DNA from: Candidatus Latescibacterota bacterium
GTDB taxonomy: Bacteria; JAAXHH01; JABIQT01
Length of the DNA: 6,029 nucleotides
Reading direction: 5' to 3'
NCBI GenBank assembly: GCA_018667995.1
Contig: JABIQT010000796.1
Location: forward strand, 1 to 6,029
Shown here: in pieces, positions 1 through 5,562 of the stretch
Layout: every line of letters begins with the position of its first letter
Position numbering within the stretch: position 1 is the stretch's first letter
Program-made: the position numbers and the translations under genes
The notes under the pieces: model-generated
Told to the model about the DNA's origin: nothing
Seen by the model: the letters and a program-made list of their open reading frames with translations, nothing else
Database searches by the model: none

Positions 1-491
1 CGGCCTAAAAGCAGTTTTATGTACTCACCGGCGGGCCTCAGTTCGAGAGGCTTCCCCGTGAAAGATCTGCCGGTACGATGAAGCGCGGCAAGGCCATCGC
101 CGAGACTGTCAAAACCCGGTACCGGCTCCAAATCGGCCGTGCGGCCAGGTATGAAGGACTCTACAGAGATAATTTGGTCTCCGAGGGAAAGACTGAGGCT
201 GCCGTCTGAGGTCAATTCGATCGATGGAGCTGGTGCCCCCTGTTGCGACATATGGTGCACATAGTTAACGATTACCGAGGGATCGGTAGGACCGTCCCAT
301 CCTGGATTTGTCCGTACGACTACTCGGCAGTGAGGCCATTGCACAAAGTGCACACGCCGGGATTGCGCCTGACGAATGTCCAGGACCTCATGTCCCCAGT
401 GCTGACGCAGTATGGGGAGGAGTCCTTTGGCGTCTATGGGTTCGCTGGTCTGCTCGCGCGACCGAGGATACGTTTGTTTCGTTGATGCCAT
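1..491 (-). CDS. APH/choline-kinase-like phosphotransferase, N-terminal part (3' end outside window)
   Basis: 163 codons are visible from the ATG at 489-491; the frame is open to the left edge, so the C-terminal half is missing. The protein resembles the N-lobe of the phosphotransferase enzyme (APH) family, kinase-fold enzymes that phosphorylate small hydroxylated substrates with ATP. After a polar N-terminus of about 20 residues come a helix (LLPILRQHWG, 24-33), a strand ending VVVR (57-60), then a helix running into QQGAPAPSIELTSDG (83-97), the usual 'G-x-P-x-P' turn and strand of the family. A hinge-like ESFIPG (111-116) and SLGDGLAALHRTG (129-141), typical of the helix that opens the C-lobe, follow. 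The catalytic loop (HGDxxxxN-like) would lie beyond the window, so activity and substrate cannot be judged. No Shine-Dalgarno sequence precedes the ATG, but an in-frame stop ten codons upstream (519-521) leaves no other good start. Family fairly sure; substrate unknown. Confidence 0.8.
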   Translation of the reverse strand, partial: MASTKQTYPRSREQTSEPIDAKGLLPILRQHWGHEVLDIRQAQSRRVHFVQWPHCRVVVRTNPGWDGPTDPSVIVNYVHHMSQQGAPAPSIELTSDGSLSLSLGDQIISVESFIPGRTADLEPVPGFDSLGDGLAALHRTGRSFTGKPLELRPAGEYIKLLLG

Positions 492-1098
492 AGTATGGTT
501 TCTGATCAGTTGTTTTGATTAATCCGGCGGGGATTTCGAGGATAGCGAACCGTTTCAAGGCATCGATAGCGCACTTGCCTAAACCGGTCCATGTTCCGCT
601 CGAAATCTGAGGGTACACGCAAGGCGCCAATCCGGAGGCCATCACGGTTTGTGCTTTCCGGGGCCGATGCCTCGCCCCCAATAAGCCTCAGCGAGACACC
701 ATCCGAAATCGATTTCGCGATCCAACTTCCAAATCCGCAGCAGGGAAGCAAATTATCCGATCACTCCATTCGCACAGTCCTGGCCGCTCCATTGTGACCA
801 AAGTACTCTCGATAGAATCTATCACGAACTCAGCACACGTATGCGAATGCGCTGCATACAGAGACAGTACGAGCTCCGCCAGCTGAGGGCCCCAGTTCTG
901 GTGATCAGACATGTGAGGACCAGCTAGTGCAGTTAGAGATCGAGTAGTAGCGATGGGTGCGGCCCGAAAGGTATTAAATGCTTCTCTACACCCCGGTAGA
1001 TGCAGATCATGGCCCACCGGACAGTCAAGACCATCCCGGCACGGAGCCTGAATAACCGACGGAGAAAGTGTGCGGTTCCGGTTACCGGGATATGAAGC
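492..1098. other. 607-nt gap between the lipoprotein and phosphotransferase genes
   Basis: No gene can be supported with confidence. Open frames exist on both strands but overlap each other and lack ribosome binding sites. The best is a minus-strand frame of 74 codons at 688-912. The segment contains a perfect short palindrome-like stretch CCGGTTACCGG near 1077-1087, just past the lipoprotein stop. It has no T-run and does not look like an intrinsic terminator. No tRNA-like T-arm, repeat array or promoter of good quality was seen. Confidence 0.5.
688..912 (-). CDS. possible small protein or gene remnant, 74 aa
   Basis: A minus-strand frame starts at the ATG at 910-912 and ends at TGA 688-690. 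It could be extended to a GTG at 1015-1017. The N-terminal half (NWGPQLAELVLSLYAAHS and onward) would form a plausible amphipathic helix, and codon choice resembles that of the certain genes. Against it, no Shine-Dalgarno sequence precedes either start, there is no recognisable domain, and the C-terminal end (RNRFRMVSR) looks like non-coding translation. It could be the remains of a gene lost from this gap or simple chance. I do not recognise it. Confidence 0.2.
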   Translation of the reverse strand: MSDHQNWGPQLAELVLSLYAAHSHTCAEFVIDSIESTLVTMERPGLCEWSDRIICFPAADLEVGSRNRFRMVSR

Positions 1099-1548
1099 CT
1101 ATTTGGGAGTGGATCGAGGAACCGCATCACTACTGGGATTCTGAAGACGCTGCTTCCCGGCTGTGACCAAAGAATCCGTCCCACTGGCACCGACGAATTC
1201 GTAGATCGTTGTACCTGTTCGGTAGATGGCATCTTGTGATTTCATGCCCAGCAAGAATGCCATGGCACTGTCCGCATCGGCTGCATTTGCAGCCACAAGG
1301 GTATTGACCTTGATCTGGAGACTGTCAACCACGAACGTCGTATTGCGTACCCCAAGTAGTTCCGCATTCATCTGTTCGGAAAACTTACTGAGGGTAGACT
1401 GGTTCGCAGAGAAGGTCTCCACCACCTGCCAATCCTCAGGCAACTGAGGTGTAGGCACAGATATCGGTGGCTTCTCGCTGGCACTTCCGCACCCTGTTAT
1501 CACGACAAATACGATGAATGAACAGACAGATAGGCTACTGATCTTCAT
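1099..1548 (-). CDS. predicted lipoprotein, function unknown
   Basis: 149 residues. The N-terminus is a classic lipoprotein signal: MKISS, a hydrophobic stretch at 6-18, and a lipobox ITGC ending at Cys20. The mature protein should therefore start at Cys20, be lipid-modified, and sit on the outer face of a membrane. A Pro-rich linker (about 26-40) leads to a compact domain of about 90 residues. This has a helix around NQSTLSKFSEQMNAELLG, a strand pair around NTTFVVDSLQIKVNTLVA, a helix around DADSAMAFLLGMKS, and a strand TTIYEFVGA, an alternating alpha/beta pattern. The tail is polar and Pro/Ser-rich. No catalytic motif or named family is recognised. The start is set by the signal peptide and by a good Shine-Dalgarno AGAAGGG (1557-1563, 8-nt spacer). 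It has 600-nt gaps on both sides, so it is probably transcribed alone. A surface sensor or accessory role is only a guess. Confidence 0.82.
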   Translation of the reverse strand: MKISSLSVCSFIVFVVITGCGSASEKPPISVPTPQLPEDWQVVETFSANQSTLSKFSEQMNAELLGVRNTTFVVDSLQIKVNTLVAANAADADSAMAFLLGMKSQDAIYRTGTTIYEFVGASGTDSLVTAGKQRLQNPSSDAVPRSTPK

Positions 1549-1572
1549 TTAGATGGCCCTTCTACTTGAAAT

Positions 1573-1595
1573 CCGCGAGCAATAGACTCTCGCGG
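1573..1595 (-). promoter_or_regulatory. leader hairpin upstream of the lipoprotein gene
   Basis: A perfect 7-bp GC-rich inverted repeat, CCGCGAG / CTCGCGG, with a 9-nt loop. It lies 24 nt upstream of the lipoprotein ATG and just ahead of its Shine-Dalgarno sequence. No T-run follows on either strand, so it is not a standard intrinsic terminator. In the mRNA it would form a stable stem in the 5' leader that could protect the message or modulate translation. It could equally be a DNA operator. The repeat is seen directly; its role is inferred. Confidence 0.5.
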
Positions 1596-1614
1596 GACAA
1601 AACTATAAGAAATG

Positions 1615-1620
1615 AGTATA
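1615..1620 (-). promoter_or_regulatory. candidate -10 element (TATACT) for the lipoprotein gene
   Basis: TATACT on the minus strand lies in an AT-rich stretch 67 nt upstream of the lipoprotein ATG, and differs from the TATAAT consensus at one position. A start of transcription about 7 nt downstream would place the leader hairpin at the very 5' end of the mRNA, which is a sensible arrangement. There is no convincing -35 hexamer at 16-18 nt spacing. A second, weaker TATAGT lies at 1602-1607. Tentative. Confidence 0.25.
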
Positions 1621-1843
1621 GACTAAGAAAATGTTCACGATACGGACATAGGTTTATGCCAGTCTTTAAAGCACAATAGAGACTCGATGTTTCCACAGGA
1701 CGGCTACTCACTCAGTATGCATGCATCACGTCTGTAACTCAAGGATGAATCGGTAAATACAGAGGAACACAGTCGGAGTGTGTGTCTGTCAGCTGTCGTG
1801 TGCTATTGTCCAGAATGCGAAGCAAGCGTGCTGATTCCGGTCC

Positions 1844-2159
1844 TCATCTGAATTCCAAGTCTGTGGCCGGGTTCTTTGGTGCCGGCATAATTTCAATGGA
1901 TTTGGCCATTCGGTCGATACGCCGGGTAGGTTTGGTGCACTTCCCGTGAGGTTTGTGGTTAGAACAAAGAAACAGGTCCCGCCATATCGGCTGGAATGGG
2001 TTCGATAGGACCGGAATCATTCGCCATTGTGGCCATGTGATTCAGAAGCGACATCAAATGCGACTCAACGAGCGACAGGCCGGGCAGGGAGAAGAGCTCC
2101 CGCATAAGGTGGACGAGTCCATCAAGCTGATCCGGAAACTCGGAAAAGCCTCGGAACAA
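1844..2159 (-). pseudogene. possible frameshifted gene remnant downstream of the PhyH gene
   Basis: Two overlapping minus-strand frames look more protein-like than their surroundings. The first (1959-2159) opens with a TTG just after the PhyH stop, and contains helix-like segments such as PDQLDGLVHLMRELFSLPG and SLLNHMATMANDSG. The second, in another frame (1844-2020, ATG at 2018-2020), ends with RRIDRMAKSIEIMPAPKN and a short tail before TGA. Neither start has a ribosome binding site. A single indel around 1960-1990 would join them into about 105 codons. That pattern fits a decayed or frameshifted gene, but no family is recognised and the case rests only on composition and plausible secondary structure. 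Confidence 0.25.
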
Positions 2160-2163
2160 CTAC

Positions 2164-3243
2164 TTAATGATAGGACTGGCGCTGTACCTCATGCGACCAA
2201 TCACGCCAGATGTCCCCGCCCGCATTATCCATCGCCATCTCATCGGAGAGGGATTCGGCGGTCTTGAGGTATCCGTAAATAGTCGCCTGACGTATGACGT
2301 CGCTCGAGGTATTCTGTCCCACCACATGAAAGATCTTGGTATGCCAGAGAACGACTGTCCCAGCGGGACCATGGCATTCAACAGGGGCTGTGTCGGATTT
2401 GATTCGGCCGATCACCGGGTCCGTATAGCCTCCGGCCTTTCGCACTGAGAGATGTTTGTCGGTGTGTTTTTCGCCTTCTTTGAAAGCCTCCCACTGTTCC
2501 TCCCAAACCCTGGTATGGCTTCCGGGCCAGACCGTGAAGCCACCACAATTCTGGGGTACGTCATCTATATAGGCAGCTATCTGAAGTCGATATCTACCAT
2601 AGCAGGCGCCATCCGAGTGGGCGCTATTGTAGTCCGGTCCGGGATCCGGGCTGTTGGGTAGGGTACAATAGAGTCCACGAGAACCCTGACCATTGATCCA
2701 GACTGGCCCCGTCTTGGGAAGGCGGAGGGCAGGCTCCGTCTCGAAGGTGCCTTTCTCCGGCCACCCCATATCGTGCCCCACGTGTGAGACGAGACCGTTC
2801 ACCGCGTCATCACTCATGAAGGATTCTCCGGTGGCCATTTCAATCTCATCTAAACCTGCCGGCCACACGACCGTACCCGCGCCAAGCAATTGCTCTGCAA
2901 CCGGCCAGATAGCCCGAGGCGCAAGATTCAGGAGCAGTTCCTCCGCACCGTTGCGCACAACGAAACGGTGAGCGCCGCCACTGAAATACGGATCGCCGCC
3001 TGCGTCCGGCCTGGCCGCTTTGAGGCGAGCACTCTCTTCTTCAGTGATCGGCGTCCAGGTTGACGGATCGTCCCGCTTCATCCTGGGCAGATGCTTCGAG
3101 ATAGTCTCCCACATCTCATCCCGTGCCTGACGGCATAGATCGGGATCCAGGATTCCGGGTAGCACCAGATATCCGTCCCGTTTGAACTTTGCTATCTGGT
3201 CACTATTGAGCAATTCAACATGTGTTTTTGAGTTTCTACTCAT
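2164..3243 (-). CDS. phytanoyl-CoA dioxygenase (PhyH) family Fe(II)/2-oxoglutarate oxygenase
   Basis: 359 residues. PhyH-family enzymes use Fe(II), O2 and 2-oxoglutarate to hydroxylate or otherwise oxidise a small substrate, releasing succinate and CO2. The family start is visible as 'QIAKFKRDGYLVLPGILDPD' (16-35). Iron ligands are His209 and Asp211 in the H-x-D motif AHSDG, and His306 in KIFHVVGQN. Arg318 is placed to bind the 2-oxoglutarate carboxylate. GGFTVWPGSH (234-243) is the conserved core strand and turn. The core is therefore complete and probably active. There is no signal peptide or membrane segment, so it is cytosolic. The ATG at 3241-3243 is chosen over an in-frame TTG 21 codons upstream because the family's N-terminal helix starts soon after it. 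Its ribosome site is weak (GGTGA at 3248-3252, 4-nt spacer). In bacteria the family ranges over ectoine hydroxylase, halogenases and many unknowns. The long insert at 244-290 and the lack of ectoine neighbours argue against assigning a substrate. Confidence 0.9.
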   Translation of the reverse strand: MSRNSKTHVELLNSDQIAKFKRDGYLVLPGILDPDLCRQARDEMWETISKHLPRMKRDDPSTWTPITEEESARLKAARPDAGGDPYFSGGAHRFVVRNGAEELLLNLAPRAIWPVAEQLLGAGTVVWPAGLDEIEMATGESFMSDDAVNGLVSHVGHDMGWPEKGTFETEPALRLPKTGPVWINGQGSRGLYCTLPNSPDPGPDYNSAHSDGACYGRYRLQIAAYIDDVPQNCGGFTVWPGSHTRVWEEQWEAFKEGEKHTDKHLSVRKAGGYTDPVIGRIKSDTAPVECHGPAGTVVLWHTKIFHVVGQNTSSDVIRQATIYGYLKTAESLSDEMAMDNAGGDIWRDWSHEVQRQSYH

Positions 3244-3460
3244 GAGTTCACCATACTTTTGGGTTATGGAATCCTTCGGTTGCGCTACACGTGAGCACGG
3301 CAGCAAGTGTCATTTGGAAGCCGTCCGTTAATGTGATCGGACTTAATCGGTCCAGCGCGTGTACGCTCGGTTTACCACATGAATCACATGTAGAGGCAAA
3401 GGCACCACTTGCGATACAAGATAGCATGCGACTAAGAAAACGGAACTGTCTTTCTCATAC

Positions 3461-3538
3461 CTATCCCTTGATTGCCAGCGATTCGCCGGTGTCGTCCACG
3501 GTGTAGCGTAAACCTCTCAGGACGTCTACTCGTACTGT
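3461..3538 (-). other. orphan coding-like tail downstream of the ankyrin gene
   Basis: In a frame different from the ankyrin gene, 25 codons run from just after a TGA (3539-3541) to a TAG (3461-3463). They read like the end of a protein (RGLRYTVDDTGESLAIKG). The first four codons overlap the ankyrin 3' end and there is no start codon. It could be the C-terminus of an older gene truncated when the ankyrin gene arrived, or chance. The rest of the 282-nt gap (3244-3460) shows no gene. It contains a short inverted repeat, ACATG-AATCA-CATGT at 3377-3391, of unknown meaning. Confidence 0.15.
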
Positions 3539-4203
3539 TCAAGCAACTTGACTATGGCCTTCTTTCTATGCGCCACAGCACGGTCAAGAGCGGTCTGACC
3601 GAATCGGTCCTCTTCGTCTGCTCTTGCTCCGCACTCCATTAGAAAGCGGACACACTTCATGTCGCCGTTTGTACAGACTCCATGTAGAGGCGTTCGTCCA
3701 TGACGGTCTTTTACATTTACGAGTTCGGGTCGCCTGGACAAAATGGACGTGACCGCATCCGAATCGTAGCTGTAGGAAGACCGAAACAGATCGAGCACAT
3801 CCGAATCATCGGAATCCAGAATATCATCCACAGCTCCGTGCGCCACCAGCAATTTACAGATCTCTTTGTGGCCTCGTTGCCCGGCGTAGTGGATCGGATT
3901 CCCCTGTTTCTCCGATGGATCGTCGCCATGCTCAAGCAGCACCATGACGGCACCGATGTGTCCCCTGTAGGACGCAAACACCAGTGGTGTCCACGCTGCG
4001 TCCGGGCTTGGACCGTTGATGTCTGCGCCATGTTCGAGCAATAGCTGGACGACCTGGTCTTTTCCGCGACTCGCCGCCACATGTAGAGGCGTCAGGCCCT
4101 TGGCATCTCGGACCGAGACAACCTCCGGGGAGGCATCCAACATCGCCTTCACACGCTCCGTTTCGCCATGGAATATCGGATAAAATATAGGATGATTGGC
4201 CAT
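3526..4203 (-). CDS. ankyrin-repeat protein
   Basis: 225 residues built almost wholly of ankyrin repeats, the helix-turn-helix modules that bind partner proteins. Approximate repeats: an N-cap at 4-33; 34-66 (GLTPLHVAASRGKDQVVQLLLEHGAD); 67-99 (WTPLVFASYRGH, LLEHG); 100-126 (NPIHYAGQRGH, KLLVAHGA); a degenerate one at 137-166; 167-199 (GRTPLHGVCTNGD, FLMECGA); and a capping half-repeat at 200-225 (GQTALDRAVAHRKKAIVKLLEQ). Between repeats is an acidic stretch, DDILDSDDSDVLDLF (126-140), that replaces the usual TPLH loop. There is no signal peptide, membrane segment or enzymatic domain, so it is presumably a cytosolic scaffold or regulator with an unknown partner. The ATG at 4201-4203 is preferred to an in-frame TTG 30 codons upstream because it has a good Shine-Dalgarno GGAG (4211-4214, 7-nt spacer) and repeat sequence begins at once. 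It is separated by over 280 nt from both neighbours. Confidence 0.9.
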   Translation of the reverse strand: MANHPIFYPIFHGETERVKAMLDASPEVVSVRDAKGLTPLHVAASRGKDQVVQLLLEHGADINGPSPDAAWTPLVFASYRGHIGAVMVLLEHGDDPSEKQGNPIHYAGQRGHKEICKLLVAHGAVDDILDSDDSDVLDLFRSSYSYDSDAVTSILSRRPELVNVKDRHGRTPLHGVCTNGDMKCVRFLMECGARADEEDRFGQTALDRAVAHRKKAIVKLLEQYE

Positions 4204-4468
4204 ATTGAATCTCCAAATAAAGCTTAGACGATATCCGACCCGATAGAACATATGACTGCAACGCGGACATGCTGTCCTTCTCGGATTGGCCAAATGGAGT
4301 TGTCACATCCAATTTCAATCCCATATGAGAGAGGGCAGATAGGGCTCCCCACAGAGGGGTATTCAAGCGAGAGACTTGTATCTATGCACCAGCAACCGAC
4401 AGACGCTGATAATCCCTCAACCCTAGTCTACGGGCTCCGGTAAACGATGACATTCCAGATTTACGAGA

Positions 4469-4488
4469 ATTCGAGGGACCTCCCGAAT
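4469..4488 (-). terminator. weak hairpin just after the dehydrogenase stop codon
   Basis: ATTCG(A)GG and CCCGAAT can pair as a 7-bp stem with one bulged A and a 5-nt loop, starting 2 nt past the dehydrogenase TGA. The position suits a terminator or an mRNA 3'-end stabiliser. On the minus strand it is followed by TCTCGTAAATC rather than a run of T, so intrinsic termination would be poor. The remaining gap up to the ankyrin start (4204-4468) shows no gene. Confidence 0.25.
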
Positions 4489-4490
4489 GC

Positions 4491-5525
4491 TCAATACCCA
4501 CGGCTCGGGTCGCATATACTGTGCACGGGCTGACCGGCCACATATCGGGCCAGGTTTTCGCAGAAGAGATCCACCATTCGATCACCGATTCGAGGCGACG
4601 AATGGCTATCATGGGGCACCAGAAAGACGTTTTCCAAATCCCAAAGCGGGTGGTCGGTCGATAACGGCTCCTCACACAGAGCGTCGAGATAGGCGCCAGC
4701 GATCTGCCCTGTCTTCAGTGCTCTTATCATCGCGGCCTCGTCAACCACCTTACCCCGCCCCACATTGACCAGATAGGTACTGCTCTTCATCGCGTCAAAA
4801 CAGTTTCCATCAAGTAGGTCCTCGGTTTCGGGAGTGAGAGGAACAGCGATGACGACAAAATCTGCTTGAGGCAGATGGTTCTTCAGTTCGTTAAGCTGAA
4901 AAACATCATCCACATTGGGAACCCGTTCTATCCGTCGTTTCGTCCCGATAACACGCATACCGAATGCTTTACACAATCGGGCAACCTGCGCCCCAATACT
5001 TCCAAGTCCCATTATGAGTACTGTGCGATCCATAAGCTCATCATTCTTGAGCTGCGCCCAGTGATGGCCCTGCTGATCTGCCCTGCGCTGTTTGAAGTTC
5101 TTAACATGAGCAAGCATGGCGGCAAGGACGCTCTCGGCAATGGGAAGCGTATGGAGCCCCGGCGCGTTGGTCAGCGTCACTCGCCGCTCCATGACCTCCG
5201 GCGTGATGTTATCGCTGAATCCCGTGCTGCACAGCTGGACCCACCTCAGGGAGGGCGTAAACAGGTGCTGGTAGTCCTCCCAGTCCAACTCTCCGGCATA
5301 GTGAATGCGATTGCCTCCCTCGGCGAGCACCACTTCCACATCGCTCAGATCGGCTGACTCTATTTCGTGGGCCGGAATCTCCCGGAGATGGATGCGTGGA
5401 GATTGGTCCGTGATCTGCTGTATATGGTGTTTCTGTAGCCAGTTGCCGTCAGACCGCGGAAAGTGATACCCTCGCGGAATACCACTGACGACGACATGAA
5501 TGGGCTGTGCTGAGGAATCGTCCAT
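4491..5525 (-). CDS. D-isomer-specific 2-hydroxyacid dehydrogenase
   Basis: 344 residues, normal for the family. These cytosolic enzymes interconvert 2-oxoacids and D-2-hydroxyacids with NAD(P)H; relatives include glyoxylate/hydroxypyruvate reductases and 3-phosphoglycerate dehydrogenase. The substrate-binding domain occupies about 1-125 and the C-terminal helix, with the Rossmann cofactor domain between. Visible are the dinucleotide loop GLGSIG (173-178), the substrate-loop region CSTGFSD (99-105), and NAPGLHTLPIAE (120-131). The catalytic triad is Arg257 (NVGRG), Glu286 (CEEPL) and His305 (VPHDSHSS). The spacings, 29 residues from Arg to Glu and 19 from Glu to His, suit the family. After the GLGSIG strand, the position that often carries Asp in NAD-specific enzymes reads GTKRR (194-198), a basic patch that favours NADP(H). 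The end IGDRMVDLFCENLARYVAGQP and CDPSRGY is like GhrA-type or uncharacterised reductases. The ATG at 5523-5525 is chosen over a TTG two codons upstream because AGGAAGG (5533-5539) lies 7 nt before it. The exact substrate cannot be told. Confidence 0.93.
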   Translation of the reverse strand: MDDSSAQPIHVVVSGIPRGYHFPRSDGNWLQKHHIQQITDQSPRIHLREIPAHEIESADLSDVEVVLAEGGNRIHYAGELDWEDYQHLFTPSLRWVQLCSTGFSDNITPEVMERRVTLTNAPGLHTLPIAESVLAAMLAHVKNFKQRRADQQGHHWAQLKNDELMDRTVLIMGLGSIGAQVARLCKAFGMRVIGTKRRIERVPNVDDVFQLNELKNHLPQADFVVIAVPLTPETEDLLDGNCFDAMKSSTYLVNVGRGKVVDEAAMIRALKTGQIAGAYLDALCEEPLSTDHPLWDLENVFLVPHDSHSSPRIGDRMVDLFCENLARYVAGQPVHSICDPSRGY

Positions 5526-5532
5526 CTTCAAA

Positions 5533-5539
5533 CCTTCCT
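5533..5539 (-). promoter_or_regulatory. ribosome binding site deciding the dehydrogenase start
   Basis: AGGAAGG on the minus strand, 7 nt before the ATG at 5523-5525 but only 1 nt before the in-frame TTG at 5529-5531. The spacing selects the ATG. It is the strongest Shine-Dalgarno sequence in the window. Confidence 0.75.
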
Positions 5540-5544
5540 GGATT

Positions 5545-5562
5545 GTGGTACATGGATACCAC
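5545..5562 (-). promoter_or_regulatory. inverted repeat upstream of the dehydrogenase, possible operator
   Basis: A perfect 6-bp inverted repeat GTGGTA-N6-TACCAC, 5 nt upstream of the dehydrogenase Shine-Dalgarno sequence. The TGGT...ACCA half-sites recall operators of GntR-type regulators of small-acid metabolism, although the 6-nt spacer is wider than in the classic FadR or PdhR sites. It could also fold as a leader hairpin. No regulator gene is in the window. The repeat is seen; operator function is inferred. Confidence 0.4.

Larger units (their letters stand above)
1549..2163. other. 615-nt gap with overlapping coding-like fragments
   Basis: The gap separates the PhyH gene from the lipoprotein gene. 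The part near the lipoprotein (1549-1700) is AT-rich and holds its leader hairpin and candidate promoter. The part near the PhyH stop (1844-2160) holds two overlapping coding-like minus-strand frames, described as one possible pseudogene. A plus-strand stretch at 1801-1848 reads CYCPECEASVLIPVLI, with a zinc-knuckle-like CPEC, and has no start codon in good context. No RNA gene, repeat array or insertion sequence was found. No T-tailed hairpin follows the PhyH stop. Confidence 0.45.

Noticed and set aside
1953-2267. Plus-strand open frame of 104 codons.
   Set aside because: It overlaps the 3' end of the certain PhyH gene in antisense, is rich in Arg, His and Pro as expected for a shadow frame, and has no ribosome site.
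2164-3243. Assignment of the PhyH protein as ectoine hydroxylase or as true phytanoyl-CoA hydroxylase.
   Set aside because: Only the generic iron and 2-oxoglutarate motifs are visible. No ectoine or fatty-acid genes are nearby and the family is functionally diverse.
3385-4090. The 13-mer CACATGTAGAGGC occurs at 3385-3397 and 4078-4090, with an 11-base match at 3681-3691.
   Set aside because: Two copies encode the TPLH core of ankyrin repeats, so their similarity is expected. The third, intergenic copy does not extend beyond 13 bases or read as an ankyrin repeat, and a match of this length is not rare in 6 kb.
4265-4277. Short inverted repeat GGACA-TGC-TGTCC upstream of the ankyrin gene.
   Set aside because: Only 5 bp per arm. 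Such repeats are common by chance and there is no other regulatory signal beside it.
3932-4366. Minus-strand open frame of 144 codons overlapping the ankyrin gene.
   Set aside because: It starts with TTG, and most of it lies within the ankyrin gene in another frame, with Cys/Arg/Gly-rich content typical of a shadow.
4866-5357. Plus-strand open frame of 163 codons.
   Set aside because: It is fully antisense to the dehydrogenase, whose cofactor and catalytic motifs are intact, so it is a shadow frame.
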